57,896 nucleotides of DNA from Cupriavidus taiwanensis (GCF_900249755.1 NZ_LT976854.1:378055-435950); one strand, 5' to 3'. Shown: positions 40,493-51,090, counted from the first letter of the stretch. Notes: generated by a model from the letters alone, not told the origin. Numbers and translations: made by a program.

Positions 40493-41644
40493 TCAGGCCG
40501 CGGCCCGGGCGGGATAGAGCAGGTCGGCGTAGCGGCGCAGGTGGTGCTCGGCCGAGCCCATCTGCAGGTCGATCGCGGTGACGCGCTTGAAGTAGTGGCC
40601 CACGGCCAGTTCCTCGGTCACGCCCATGCCGCCGTGGATCTGCACCGCGCCCTGGCCGACGAAGGCGCCGGCCTGGCCGGCCTGGATCTTCGCGGCGCAC
40701 GCGGCCTGCGCGCGCACGGGCGCAGCGCTGGCGGCCTGCATCGCGGCCACCTGGGTCAGTGCCACCGATTGCTCCAGCTGCATGTACATGTCGGCCATGC
40801 GATGCTGCAGCACCTGGAAGGTGCCGATCGGCACGCCGAACTGCTTGCGCTGGCGCGCGTAGTCGATGGTGTCGGCGAGCATGCGCGCCATCGCGCCGTT
40901 GGCTTCGGCGGCCAGCGCGATCATGGCGTGGTCGCACAGCTGCTCGATCAGCGCCAGGGCCTCTCCCTCTTCGCCGATGCGCTGGCTGGCCGGCACCTGC
41001 ACGTTGTCGAGCAGCACTTCGGCGGCGCGCTGGCCGTCGAAGGTGGGATATTCGCGCAGCGTCACGCCCGGCGTGTCGCGCGCGATCCAGAACAGGCTGA
41101 TGCCGCCGTGGTCCCGGCGCGCGCCGCTGCTGCGCGCGCTGACCAGCAGGTGCGAGGCGAACGGCGCGCCGGCGACGGCGTGCTTGTGGCCGCTGAGCCG
41201 GTAGCCGTCGCCAACGCGCGTCGCGCTGGCCTGCACGTCGTGCCGGCAATAGCGGCTGGCGGGCTCGGCATGGGCCCAGCCCACGGTGGCCTCGCCGCCG
41301 ATGATGGCCGGGAGCCACTGCGCGGCCAGTTCGGGGCTGCCGTGCAGCAGCGCGCCGCCGCCCAGCACCACGGTGCCCAGGTATGGCTCCAGCACCAGGT
41401 GGCGGCCCAGCTGTTCCATCACGATCATGTGCTCGACGGCGCCGCCGCCGAGTCCGCCGAGCTGCTCAGGGAAGCCTGCGCCCAGGATACCCAGGTCGCG
41501 GGCAAACGCGCGCCAGCACTCCGGGCGCCAACCCGCCGCGGACTGTGACGCCGCGCGGCGGGCTTCGAAATCATAGTGATCGGCCAGGTAACGCGCGAGC
41601 GTGTCGCGCAGCATCGACTGTTCTTCGCTGAACTGGAAATCCAC
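40493..41644 (-). CDS. Acyl-CoA dehydrogenase, partner subunit
   Basis: A 383-residue acyl-CoA dehydrogenase-family protein, N terminus M-D-F-Q-F-S-E-E-Q-S-M-L-R-D, with a less conserved FAD region (G-W-A-H-A-E-P) and a C-terminal I-H-G-G-M-G-V-T-E-E. Pairs of this type make alpha2beta2 dehydrogenases in several Actinobacteria and Burkholderiales. The start is GTG at 41644 (GGAG 5 bases ahead), fixed by the family N terminus. Its promoter region holds TCGTC-N6-GACGA copy B, 87 bp from the start. Confidence 0.92.
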   Translation of the reverse strand: MDFQFSEEQSMLRDTLARYLADHYDFEARRAASQSAAGWRPECWRAFARDLGILGAGFPEQLGGLGGGAVEHMIVMEQLGRHLVLEPYLGTVVLGGGALLHGSPELAAQWLPAIIGGEATVGWAHAEPASRYCRHDVQASATRVGDGYRLSGHKHAVAGAPFASHLLVSARSSGARRDHGGISLFWIARDTPGVTLREYPTFDGQRAAEVLLDNVQVPASQRIGEEGEALALIEQLCDHAMIALAAEANGAMARMLADTIDYARQRKQFGVPIGTFQVLQHRMADMYMQLEQSVALTQVAAMQAASAAPVRAQAACAAKIQAGQAGAFVGQGAVQIHGGMGVTEELAVGHYFKRVTAIDLQMGSAEHHLRRYADLLYPARAAA

Positions 41645-41723
41645 CTTGGCTCCTTCGGATAAGGGTGAGGCGTGATGGCGGTAGTCTGGCGGCCATCTTC
41701 CGGCCAGGGTGCCCGGCGGCGCA

Positions 41724-41739
41724 TCGTCGCATCGGACGA
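41724..41739. promoter_or_regulatory. Copy B of TCGTC-N6-GACGA dyad
   Basis: TCGTCGCATCGGACGA, centred 87 bp from the start of the acyl-CoA dehydrogenase gene at 41644. It shares the right flank GCTGCG with copy D. Confidence 0.65.
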
Positions 41740-41803
41740 AGCTGCGCCGGCGAGCGCAAGCGCCTTCAATTGCGGCGCTGCGGCAAAACGTGCCCGTGCC
41801 GCT

Positions 41804-41819
41804 TCGTCGCTTCCGACGA
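41804..41819. promoter_or_regulatory. Copy C of TCGTC-N6-GACGA dyad
   Basis: TCGTCGCTTCCGACGA, a fuller 6-bp-arm palindrome, centred 87 bp from the ligase start at 41899. Copies B and C are 80 bp apart and placed symmetrically to the two divergent genes. Confidence 0.7.
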
Positions 41820-41898
41820 TGGTTGAACCGGCCAGGGTTCCGAGAATGCGGGATCGGCATCCGCCGACTCCACCACCCCAGTCGAGGAGTTCCACGCC

Positions 41899-43446
41899 AT
41901 GCATCCGCACATCCACGCGCAGCGCACGCCCGACAAGCCAGCCGTCATCATGGGCGGCAGCGGCGCGGTCGTTACCTACCGCGAGCTGGACCAGCGCTCG
42001 AACCAGGTCGCCCACCTGTTCCGCAAGCTCGGCCTGCAGCCCGGCGACCGCGTGGCCTTCATGGTGGAGAACCACCCGCGGCTGTTCGAGCTGTGCTGGG
42101 GCGCCCAGCGCAGCGGCATCGTCTATATCTGCCTGAGCACGCGCCTGAACGCGGCCGACGCGGCCTATATCGTCAACGACAGCGGCGCGCGCCTGCTGGT
42201 CACCACGCACGCGCAGGCGGAAATCGCCGCGGCGCTGACCGGGCAGACGCCGGCGTTGCAGGGCCGCCTGATGCTGGACGGCACGGTGCCGGGCTATGAC
42301 AGCTATGAAGACGCGCTCGCCGGGTGCCCGGCAACGCGCATTGACAACGAAGTGACCGGCGGCGACATGCTGTATTCGTCCGGCACCACCGGCCGGCCCA
42401 AGGGCGTGTACGCGCCCCCGTCCAGCCCCGACATCGAGGTGCCGACGACGCTGACCACCCTGTGCCAGCACCTCTACGGCTTCGATGCCGACACGCGCTA
42501 CCTGTCGCCGGCGCCGCTGTACCACGCGGCGCCGCTGCGCTACACCATGACGGTACAGGCGCTGGGCGGCACCGTGGTGGTGATGGAGCATTTCGATGCC
42601 GAGCAGTTCCTGCGGCTGGTGCAGCAACACCGCATCACGCATACGCAGCTGGTGCCGACGATGTTCTCGCGCATGCTCAAGCTGCCCGAGGCGCAGCGCC
42701 AGGGCTATGACGTGTCGTCGCTGCGCGTGGCGATCCACGCCGCGGCGCCATGCCCGGTGCAAGTGAAGGAAGCGATGATCGCGTGGTGGGGGCCGGTGAT
42801 CTGGGAGTACTACGCCGGCACCGAGGGCAACGGCGTGACCGTGGTCAACACGCCGGAATGGCTGCAGCGCAAGGGCACGGTGGGGCGGGCCATGGTGGGC
42901 AAGCTGCGCATCTGCGGGCCGGACGGCGCGCTGCTGCCGCCGGGCGAGCCGGGCACGATCTACTTTGCCGAGGGCCGCGCTTTCGCGTACCACAACGACG
43001 AGGCCAAGACCGCCGAGACGCGCCATCCGCAGCATCCGGACTGGAGCACCATCGGCGATGTCGGCTATGTCGACGCCGATGGCTACCTGTACCTGACCGA
43101 CCGCAAGGCCAACATGATCATCTCGGGCGGGGTCAACATCTACCCGCAGGAGGCCGAGAACCTGCTGATGACGCATCCCAAGGTGATGGATGTCGCCGTG
43201 ATCGGCGTGCCCAACGACGACTTCGGCGAAGAGGTCAAGGCGGTGGTGCAGCCGGCCGACATGGGCCAGGCGGGGCCCGAGCTGGCCGCCGAACTGATCG
43301 CGTTCTGCCGCGCCAACCTGTCGGCCATCAAGTGCCCGCGCACGGTGGACTTCGAGCCCGAGCTGCCGCGGCTGCCCACCGGCAAGCTGCTCAAGCGGCT
43401 GCTGCGCGACCGCTACTGGGCCGGGCACGCCAGCAAGCTGGTGTGA
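41899..43446 (+). CDS. Acyl-CoA ligase (AMP-forming)
   Basis: A 515-residue ANL enzyme: Y-S-S-G-T-T-G-R-P-K-G adenylation motif near 160, Y-Y-A-G-T-E-G-N-G, G-D-V-G-Y...D-R-K-A-N-M-I-I-S-G-G-V-N-I-Y-P at the hinge and the C-terminal Lys in L-P-T-G-K-L-L-K-R. It lacks the usual longer N-terminal lead, starting at M-H-P-H-I-H-A-Q, after a GAGGAG 10 bases ahead. Divergent from the acyl-CoA dehydrogenase pair and probably supplies their substrate. Confidence 0.94.
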   Translation: MHPHIHAQRTPDKPAVIMGGSGAVVTYRELDQRSNQVAHLFRKLGLQPGDRVAFMVENHPRLFELCWGAQRSGIVYICLSTRLNAADAAYIVNDSGARLLVTTHAQAEIAAALTGQTPALQGRLMLDGTVPGYDSYEDALAGCPATRIDNEVTGGDMLYSSGTTGRPKGVYAPPSSPDIEVPTTLTTLCQHLYGFDADTRYLSPAPLYHAAPLRYTMTVQALGGTVVVMEHFDAEQFLRLVQQHRITHTQLVPTMFSRMLKLPEAQRQGYDVSSLRVAIHAAAPCPVQVKEAMIAWWGPVIWEYYAGTEGNGVTVVNTPEWLQRKGTVGRAMVGKLRICGPDGALLPPGEPGTIYFAEGRAFAYHNDEAKTAETRHPQHPDWSTIGDVGYVDADGYLYLTDRKANMIISGGVNIYPQEAENLLMTHPKVMDVAVIGVPNDDFGEEVKAVVQPADMGQAGPELAAELIAFCRANLSAIKCPRTVDFEPELPRLPTGKLLKRLLRDRYWAGHASKLV

Positions 43447-43590
43447 GGCACCGGCACACGGTGCATGGCCGCTGCCCGGCGTTTTCGCGCGGCCAGCGGT
43501 TTACGTCATAATTCCCCGCTACACCACAGCCACGGCCGCCCGCCTGCATCTTGCAGCCGGGGGCGCCTCGCGCGCCCGGCAAGGGCCGCG

Positions 43591-46374
43591 ATGTGCGGAG
43601 ACGACAAACAGCCAATGGCAAGTATCGAGGAGACCGGACGGCGCACGCCGCCACCTGCCGGCGCGGCATCGCTGGCCGCCAAGCTGCGCCCGCCGCTGCT
43701 GACCCCGTTCCAGGTCCAGCGCGCGGCGATCTGCGATGCCGTGTGCGCGGCGGGCTTCGTCAAGCTGGTGCTGGTGCGCGCACCCGCCGGCTTCGGCAAG
43801 ACCACCGCCATGCTCCAGTGCCGCGCGCGGCTCGAGGCCGCTGGCGGCCGCACCGCGTGGCTGACGCTGGACCGCGCGGACAACGACGCCTCGCGCTTCC
43901 TCGGTTCGATCGAGGCCGCCATCGCGCAGGGCCTGGGCAGCGGCGGTCCGGACCGCTCCGCACCCCAAACACTGGCGCAGGATCCGGGCGAGCAGGCGCT
44001 TGCGCTGATCGACCGCCTCGCCAGCCATCACGGCGACTTCACGCTGTTCCTCGACGATTTCGAAGCGATCCAGAACGCGGCCGTGGCCGGACTGGTCTGG
44101 CAGCTGGTGGAAAGCCTGCCGCCGGGCTGCCGCGTGGTGATCGGCACGCGCTGGGTGCCCGAGACCGGGCTGGCGCGCCTGCGCGCGCGCGGCGAACTGC
44201 TCGAGATCGAACCGGCGCAGCTGCGCTTTTCCGCCGACGAGACCGCGTCGTTCCTGCGCCAGGCGCGCGGGCTGAAGCTGGAGCCGTCCGCCATCAGCGT
44301 GCTGCACCGGCGCACCGAGGGCTGGGCCACGGCGCTGTGGCTGGCGTCGGTGGCGCTGGAGCGGCGCACCCAGCCCGAGGGCTTCATTGCCGGCTTCTCG
44401 GGCTCGAACGCGGCGATTGCCGATTACCTGGTCGAAGACGTCTTCCTGCACCTGCCGGAGCCGGTGCGCGACTTCCTGCTGCGCACCTCGATCCTGGACC
44501 AGCTGTGCGGGCCGCTGTGCGATGCGGTATGCCAGCCCGCCTCCGGCAGCAGCGAGGAAATCCTGGCCTGGCTGGAGCGCGCCAACCTGTTCCTGCTGCC
44601 GCTGGAAAGCGAGCGCTATGGCGAGCGCGGCAGCGGTGCCGCGCCCGAGCAGTGGTATCGCTATCACAGCCTGTTCTCAGGTTTCCTGCGCGCGCAGCTG
44701 GCGCAGGCCATGCCCGAGGCCATGCCGCAACTGCATCTGTCAGCCTCGCGCTGGTATGAGTCGCAAGGGCGCCTGGTGCCGGCCATCGAACATGCCTTCG
44801 CCGCCGGCGCGCTGGCGCATGCGCTGCAGCTGCTCGATGGCGCCGCCGACGACCTGCTGGCGCAGGGCCGCATGCGCCTGCTGACGCGCTGGCTCGAGGC
44901 GGTGCCTGCCGATGAGCTGGCGCGGCTGCCCAAGCTGCAGATCGCGCGGGTGTGGGCGGTGTCGTTCACGCGCGGGCCGGCCGAAGCCATCGGGCTGCTG
45001 CAGCAGATTCCCACCGAGGGCGCGGCCGGCGACCTGCTCGCGCATATCCGCGCGCTGCGCCACATGCTGCTGAACATGATGGACCGCTTCGACGACGCGC
45101 GCGCCTTCGCCCGCAACGAGCTGCCGCCGTTGCCGATGGGCTATGCCTTTCCCGATGCGATCCTGGCCACCTCGATGGCGCGGCTGGCCGCGGTGGCCGG
45201 CGATTATCCCGAAGCGCGCCGGCTGCTGCAGGTGGCGCGCCACGCGGTGCGGGGCTCGGACAGCAATTTCAACAAGATCTTCTCGGAAGCGGTCGAAGGG
45301 CTGATCGATCTGCGCCAGGGGCGGCTGCAGCAGGCGCTGGCGCGCTTTCGCATCGCCGCCAGCACCATGCTGCCGAACCGCTTCGGGCCCACCAACGGCA
45401 ACGCCATGGCCGGCATCCTGCTGGCCGAGGGCCTGTACGAGAGCGGCGATTCCGAACGTGCCAGCCGCCTGCTCAACGTCTACCTGCCGCTGTCGCGCGA
45501 CCTCGGCCTGCCCGACCAGATCATCACCGGGCATGCGGTGCTGGCCCGCATCGCCTTCGAGCGCCGCGAGACCGACCAGGCCCACGAGTGGCTGGCGCAG
45601 CTCGAAGCGCTGGGGCACCATCGCGGCCTGACCCGGCTGGTGATGGCGGCGATGCTGGAGCGCGCCCGGCTGGCGCTGCGCCAGGGCAATGTGCACGCCG
45701 CGCAAGAAGCGATCGAGCGCGCCGCCGATCCGGCGCTGTGGCGCACGCGCCCGGGCGTCAGTTCATTTGCCAGCGATGTCGAGGACATCACGCTCGGCCG
45801 GCTGCGGCTGGACCTGTACGCGCGCCCCGGCACGCCGGTGCGCGAGGCCATCGAGCGCGAACTGGCGGCGGCCGCCGGCAACCAGCTGATGCGCCGCGCG
45901 CTCAAGCTGCGCATCCTGCTGGCGCAGGCATGGCAGCGCACCGGCGACGGCGCGCATGCGCTGGTGGTGATGGGCGAGGCGCTGCGCTTCGGCGCGGCCG
46001 AAGGCTTTGTCCGCATCTTTGCCGACGAGGGCGACGATGTGCGCCGGCTGGTGGCCGACGCCTGCGCGCGCCAGTCGGCCAGCCTGCCGCCCCCTTACGT
46101 CGAGAAGCTGCTGCAGGCCTGCGGCCAGGCTGCCGCGGAGCCGACTGGCGGCGCTGGCCGGCCCGCGCCGCCGGCGCTGGTGGAGCCGCTGACGCCGAAG
46201 GAGCAGAAGGTGCTGCACCTGCTGGCCGAGGGCTACTCGAACGTCGCCATGGCCGAGCGCCTGTTCGTGTCCGAGACCACGGTGCGCACGCACCTGCGCA
46301 ATATCAGCGCCAAGCTGCACGCCAGCAACCGCACCCAGGCGGTGGCGATTGCGCGCCAGCTCGGGCTGCTCTAG
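43591..46374 (+). CDS. MalT-like LuxR-family ATP-dependent regulator
   Basis: A 927-residue STAND-type regulator. An N-terminal NTPase has Walker A A-P-A-G-F-G-K-T-T at about 64-72 and the Walker-B-like F-T-L-F-L-D-D-F. A long alpha-helical, TPR-like middle follows, and a LuxR HTH closes the protein (L-T-P-K-E-Q-K-V-L-H-L-L-A-E-G-Y-S-N, S-E-T-T-V-R-T-H-L). Such proteins oligomerise with ATP and an inducer to activate catabolic genes. Two ATGs are possible: 43591 (AAGGG 5 bases ahead, used here) and 43615. It sits beside the ligase and may govern the surrounding acyl-CoA genes. Confidence 0.92.
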   Translation: MCGDDKQPMASIEETGRRTPPPAGAASLAAKLRPPLLTPFQVQRAAICDAVCAAGFVKLVLVRAPAGFGKTTAMLQCRARLEAAGGRTAWLTLDRADNDASRFLGSIEAAIAQGLGSGGPDRSAPQTLAQDPGEQALALIDRLASHHGDFTLFLDDFEAIQNAAVAGLVWQLVESLPPGCRVVIGTRWVPETGLARLRARGELLEIEPAQLRFSADETASFLRQARGLKLEPSAISVLHRRTEGWATALWLASVALERRTQPEGFIAGFSGSNAAIADYLVEDVFLHLPEPVRDFLLRTSILDQLCGPLCDAVCQPASGSSEEILAWLERANLFLLPLESERYGERGSGAAPEQWYRYHSLFSGFLRAQLAQAMPEAMPQLHLSASRWYESQGRLVPAIEHAFAAGALAHALQLLDGAADDLLAQGRMRLLTRWLEAVPADELARLPKLQIARVWAVSFTRGPAEAIGLLQQIPTEGAAGDLLAHIRALRHMLLNMMDRFDDARAFARNELPPLPMGYAFPDAILATSMARLAAVAGDYPEARRLLQVARHAVRGSDSNFNKIFSEAVEGLIDLRQGRLQQALARFRIAASTMLPNRFGPTNGNAMAGILLAEGLYESGDSERASRLLNVYLPLSRDLGLPDQIITGHAVLARIAFERRETDQAHEWLAQLEALGHHRGLTRLVMAAMLERARLALRQGNVHAAQEAIERAADPALWRTRPGVSSFASDVEDITLGRLRLDLYARPGTPVREAIERELAAAAGNQLMRRALKLRILLAQAWQRTGDGAHALVVMGEALRFGAAEGFVRIFADEGDDVRRLVADACARQSASLPPPYVEKLLQACGQAAAEPTGGAGRPAPPALVEPLTPKEQKVLHLLAEGYSNVAMAERLFVSETTVRTHLRNISAKLHASNRTQAVAIARQLGLL

Positions 46375-46393
46375 ACCGCCAAGCGCGGCCGGC

Positions 46394-47065
46394 TCAAACG
46401 CCCAGAAATTCGGTGAATTCCGCCAGCGGCGCGCGCTCGGCGCGCAGGCGGTTGGCGGGCGCCTCGGGGTCTTCGTAGCCGATCGCCATGCCGCTGAACA
46501 GCATCCGTTCGGCGGGCAGCGACAGGAACGCCGCGATGGTCTGCGGATACATCGCCCAGCACTCTTGCGCGCAGCTGTCCAGCCCTTCTTCGCGCAGCAG
46601 CAGCATCACCGTCTGCAGGTACATGCCCAGGTCCGACCACTGCGGCGGGCCCATGCGCCGGTCCACCGTGCAGAACAGCGCCAGCGGCGCCCCGAAGAAG
46701 GTGAAGTTGCTGGCGAACTGCGCCAGCCGCCGGGCCTTGTCCTCGCTCGGGATGCCGAGGTGGTGGTAGAGCGCCTCGCCCACCTGGAAGCGGCGCTCGC
46801 GGTAGGGCGAGACCAGCTCGCGCGGGTAGATGTCGTATTCGCGCGCTTCGCCGGTGGGGGCCTGGGAAACGCGCTCGCGCATGATGCCGCGCAGCCGTTC
46901 CAGCGCCTCGCCGCCGACCACATGGATATGCCAGGGCTGCAGGTTGCCGCCGGACGGGGCGCGCGCGGCGGCGTCGAGCACGCGGCGGATGGTATCGGGC
47001 GCGACGGCCCGGGGCAGGAAGCCGCGGACGGACTTGCGGCTGGCGACGGCCTGGCTGACTTTCAT
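46394..47065 (-). CDS. Nitroreductase-family protein
   Basis: A 223-residue FMN-dependent nitroreductase fold. The N-terminal R-K-S-V-R-G-F and A-P-S-G-G-N-L-Q-P-W are the FMN-binding signature, and the C-terminal S-G-M-A-I-G-Y-E-D-P is the usual end. It may reduce nitro groups, quinones or enoates; the family is broad. It converges on the MalT-like gene and precedes, on the same strand, nothing else; the enoyl-CoA hydratase gene lies 35 bp upstream and co-directional, so they may form one transcript. Confidence 0.92.
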   Translation of the reverse strand: MKVSQAVASRKSVRGFLPRAVAPDTIRRVLDAAARAPSGGNLQPWHIHVVGGEALERLRGIMRERVSQAPTGEAREYDIYPRELVSPYRERRFQVGEALYHHLGIPSEDKARRLAQFASNFTFFGAPLALFCTVDRRMGPPQWSDLGMYLQTVMLLLREEGLDSCAQECWAMYPQTIAAFLSLPAERMLFSGMAIGYEDPEAPANRLRAERAPLAEFTEFLGV

Positions 47066-47100
47066 GCGGATTTCCGGAAAAGTTGATCGACGGGCGCGCT

Positions 47101-47976
47101 TCAGATGAAGGGCGGCTCGCTGGTCCAGTCGAAGAAGTCCGGCATGTCCTGCGACACGGTCTCGGGGAACGCGGCGGGGCGCTTTTCCAGGAAGGCGCTG
47201 ACGCCTTCCTTCACGTCGGCGGAGCGGCCGCGCGACTGGATCGCGCGGCTGTCCAGCTTGTGCGCTTCCATCGGGTGGCTGGCGCCGGCCATGCGCCAGA
47301 TCAGCTGGCGCGAGATTGCCACCGAGACCGGCGCGGCATTGGCGGCGATCTCGCGCGCAATCGCCTGCGCTGCCGGCAGCAGGTCTTCGGGTGCGTGCAG
47401 CGAGCGCACCAGGCCGCGTTCATGCGCCTCCTGCGCCGTGAACACGCGGCCGGTATAGCACCATTCCAGCGCGGTCGAGATCCCGACCACGCGCGACAGG
47501 AACCACGACGACGCCGCTTCCGGCGTGATGCCGCGGCGCGCAAAGACAAAGCCGAACTTGGCGTCGGTCGACGCCAGCCGGATATCCATCGGCAGCTGCA
47601 TGGTCACGCCCACGCCGACCGCGGCGCCGTTGACCGCGGCGATCACCGGCTTGAGGCTGCGGAAGATGCGCAGCGACACGCGCCCGCCGCCGTCGCGATG
47701 GGCGGTGTCCGGGCTGGCGCCGTAGCGCTTTTCGAAATCGAAGGTGGAGCTGCCGCCGGACAGGTCGGCGCCGGCGCAGAAGGCGCGGCCCGAGCCGGTG
47801 ACGATCACCGCGCGCACGTTGTCGTCGGCATCGGTGGCGTCGAACGCGGCGATCAGCTCGTGCATCATCTGCGCGGTGAAGGCGTTGAGCTGGTCGGGGC
47901 GGTGCAGGGTGATGGTGGCGACACCGTCTGCAACGGCGTAGCGCAGGGTTTCGAACGAAGGCGTGGCTGGCGTCAT
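47101..47976 (-). CDS. Enoyl-CoA hydratase/isomerase-family protein
   Basis: A 291-residue crotonase-fold protein hydrating a 2-enoyl-CoA. The oxyanion-hole segments are S-G-R-A-F-C-A-G-A-D-L-S and A-V-N-G-A-A-V-G-V-G; the second active-site region reads F-G-F-V-F-A-R-R-G-I-T-P-E-A, with one acidic residue (Glu) in the catalytic area. This suggests a hydratase or isomerase of the PaaG/EchA-like branch. Its promoter holds TCGTC-N6-GACGA copy D, shared with the divergent nitronate monooxygenase. Confidence 0.93.
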   Translation of the reverse strand: MTPATPSFETLRYAVADGVATITLHRPDQLNAFTAQMMHELIAAFDATDADDNVRAVIVTGSGRAFCAGADLSGGSSTFDFEKRYGASPDTAHRDGGGRVSLRIFRSLKPVIAAVNGAAVGVGVTMQLPMDIRLASTDAKFGFVFARRGITPEAASSWFLSRVVGISTALEWCYTGRVFTAQEAHERGLVRSLHAPEDLLPAAQAIAREIAANAAPVSVAISRQLIWRMAGASHPMEAHKLDSRAIQSRGRSADVKEGVSAFLEKRPAAFPETVSQDMPDFFDWTSEPPFI

Positions 47977-48088
47977 GCGGGGCTCCTGCTGGGAGATGGG
48001 AGGGATGCCGGAGAATGCCGGAAGCTTTCGGGTGAGGGCGCCGGCAGCGGGGCTCGCCCAACACTAGTGCAGATTGCGCCGCCCGCAA

Positions 48089-48104
48089 TCGTCGCTTCCG
48101 ACGA
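48089..48104. promoter_or_regulatory. Copy D of TCGTC-N6-GACGA dyad
   Basis: TCGTCGCTTCCGACGA, about midway between the divergent enoyl-CoA hydratase and nitronate monooxygenase starts (centres about 120 and 115 bp away). Confidence 0.7.
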
Positions 48105-48130
48105 GGCTGCGACGGCGCACGCCGCCGTAG

Positions 48131-49183
<1,053 letters not shown>

Positions 49184-49187
49184 CGCC

Positions 49188-49655
49188 ATGGCCGAGGCGG
49201 AAATCGAAGCGGCGCTGGCCCGCGCCATCGCCGCGCCCGCTGAAGCCGGCGCCGACGTGCCGGAGGGCTTTGTCCCGCTGCGCCGGATGCGCGGCTACAT
49301 GGCCGGCTTCGGCCAGCTCTACCTGCATGCCGAACGCCGCACGCTGGCGGTGCGCATCGACGAGAGCCACCTGAACAACCTGGGCATCCCGCACGGCGGC
49401 ATGCTGGCGACGCTGGCCGATACCGCCATCGGCATGATGATGTCGCTGGAATGCGGCCGTGACAGAAGCGCGGTGACGGTCAACCTGAGCCTCGACTACC
49501 TCGATTCGGCGCGCCTGGGCGACTGGGTCGAGGCCCGCGTCGAGTTCGACAAGCTCGGCTCGCGGCTGCGCTACGGCACCTGCCGGCTGTTCAGCGGCGA
49601 GCGCTGCCTGCTGCGCGCCACCGCGATCTTCGCGGTGCTGGCGCCGCGCGCCTGA
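49188..49655 (+). CDS. PaaI-type acyl-CoA thioesterase
   Basis: A 155-residue hot-dog thioesterase. The core signature N-N-L-G-I-P-H-G-G-M-L-A-T-L-A-D carries the H-G-G turn and catalytic Asp typical of PaaI proteins. It probably releases CoA from stalled acyl-CoA intermediates. The ATG at 49188 lies 4 bp after the nitronate monooxygenase stop, so the two are co-transcribed. Confidence 0.93.
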   Translation: MAEAEIEAALARAIAAPAEAGADVPEGFVPLRRMRGYMAGFGQLYLHAERRTLAVRIDESHLNNLGIPHGGMLATLADTAIGMMMSLECGRDRSAVTVNLSLDYLDSARLGDWVEARVEFDKLGSRLRYGTCRLFSGERCLLRATAIFAVLAPRA

Positions 49656-49669
49656 GCGGTGCGGCAACT

Positions 49670-49685
49670 TCGTCGCTTCCGACGA
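49670..49685. promoter_or_regulatory. Copy E of TCGTC-N6-GACGA dyad
   Basis: TCGTCGCTTCCGACGA, 15 bp after the thioesterase stop and centred 122 bp before the thiolase start. The core is identical to copies C and D. Confidence 0.7.
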
Positions 49686-49799
49686 CGCTGGCCGCCACCC
49701 GCGGCGCAACAATAGCCTTCGACGCTGCCGGCACCCGTGCCGGCATCCCGCACAACACCACGGCTGCGCAGGCGGCCTGCACCGAACCAAGGAGATCAC

Positions 49800-50975
49800 A
49801 TGGCAGAGGCATATATCGTCGCGGCGGTCCGTACCGCCGGCGGCCGCAAGGGCGGCAAGCTGTCGGGCTGGCATCCGGCCGACCTGGCGGCACAGGTGCT
49901 CGACGCGCTGGTCGAGCGCACCGGCGCCGATCCGGCGCTGGTCGAAGACGTCATCATGGGTTGCGTGAGCCAGGTCGGCGAGCAGGCCGGCAACGTGGCG
50001 CGCAATGCCATCCTGGCCTCGCGCCTGCCGGAAAGCGTGCCGGGCACCTCGGTCGACCGCCAGTGCGGTTCGTCGCAGCAGGCCCTGCACTTTGCCGCGC
50101 AGGCGGTGATGTCGGGCGCGATGGACATCGTCATCGCCGCCGGCGTGGAAAGCATGACGCGCGTGCCGATGGGCCTGTCGTCGCAGCTGCCGGCCAAGAA
50201 CGGCTTCGGCGTGCCCAAGAGCCCCGGCGTCGAGGCGCGCTACCCCGGCGTGCAGTTCAGCCAGTTCACCGGCGCCGAGATGATCGCGCGCAAGTACGAT
50301 CTGTCGCGCGAGCAGCTGGATGCCTACGCGCTGCAGAGCCACCAGCGCGCCATCGCCGCGACCAAGGCGGGCCGCTTCAGCGCCGAGATCCTGCCGGTGG
50401 AAGTGCGCACCGCCGACGGCGCCAATGGCGAGATGCACACCACCGACGAAGGCATCCGCTACGACGCCACGCTGGAAAGCATCGGCAGCGTCAAGCTGAT
50501 CGCCGAAGGCGGCCGCGTGACCGCCGCTTCCGCCAGCCAGATCTGCGACGGCGCCGCGGGCCTGATGGTGGTCAACGAGGCCGGCCTGAAGAAGCTGGGC
50601 GTGAAGCCGCTGGCGCGCGTGCACAGCATGACCGTGATCGGCCATGACCCGGTGGTGATGCTGGAAGCGCCGCTGCCGGCCACCGAAGTGGCGCTCAAGC
50701 GCGCGGGCCTGCGCATCGGCGATATCGACCTGTTCGAAGTCAACGAAGCCTTCGCGCCGGTGCCGCTGGCCTGGCTCAAGGCCACCGGCGCCGATCCCGA
50801 GCGCCTGAACGTGCATGGCGGCGCGATCGCGCTGGGCCATCCGCTTGGGGGCTCCGGCGCCAAGCTGATGACCACGCTGGTGCATGCGCTGCATACGCAT
50901 GGCAAGCGCTACGGCCTGCAGACCATGTGCGAAGGCGGCGGACTGGCCAACGTGACCATCGTCGAGCGCCTGTAA
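49800..50975 (+). CDS. Thiolase (acetyl-CoA acyltransferase)
   Basis: A 391-residue thiolase cleaving 3-oxoacyl-CoA, or condensing acetyl-CoA. Catalytic residues are Cys89 (D-R-Q-C-G-S-S), His347 (G-H-P-L-G-G-S-G) and Cys377 (C-E-G-G-G). The Q-C-G-S-S-Q-Q-A stretch matches the branch seen with FadA-like and acetyl-CoA acetyltransferase proteins of degradation clusters. AAGGAG is at 6 bases. A separate promoter with dyad copy E suggests it belongs to the same regulon as the hydratase and dehydrogenases. Confidence 0.95.
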   Translation: MAEAYIVAAVRTAGGRKGGKLSGWHPADLAAQVLDALVERTGADPALVEDVIMGCVSQVGEQAGNVARNAILASRLPESVPGTSVDRQCGSSQQALHFAAQAVMSGAMDIVIAAGVESMTRVPMGLSSQLPAKNGFGVPKSPGVEARYPGVQFSQFTGAEMIARKYDLSREQLDAYALQSHQRAIAATKAGRFSAEILPVEVRTADGANGEMHTTDEGIRYDATLESIGSVKLIAEGGRVTAASASQICDGAAGLMVVNEAGLKKLGVKPLARVHSMTVIGHDPVVMLEAPLPATEVALKRAGLRIGDIDLFEVNEAFAPVPLAWLKATGADPERLNVHGGAIALGHPLGGSGAKLMTTLVHALHTHGKRYGLQTMCEGGGLANVTIVERL

Positions 50976-51072
50976 TCCGGCGACGCGGCGAGACCGAGTA
51001 GTAAAGGGAGAAGGACCGGCGGCGCGGGCATGTCAAAGTGCCCGCGCCAGCAGCCGGAGCAGGAAAAAGAAG

Positions 51073-51090
51073 GGCCGCGGAATCGCGGCC
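51073..51090 (-). terminator. Terminator of the histidine phosphatase gene
   Basis: The stem GGCCGCG / CGCGGCC with a 4-base loop is followed on the minus strand by CTTCTTTTTCC, 30 bp after the phosphatase stop. It may also serve the convergent thiolase gene. Confidence 0.75.
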
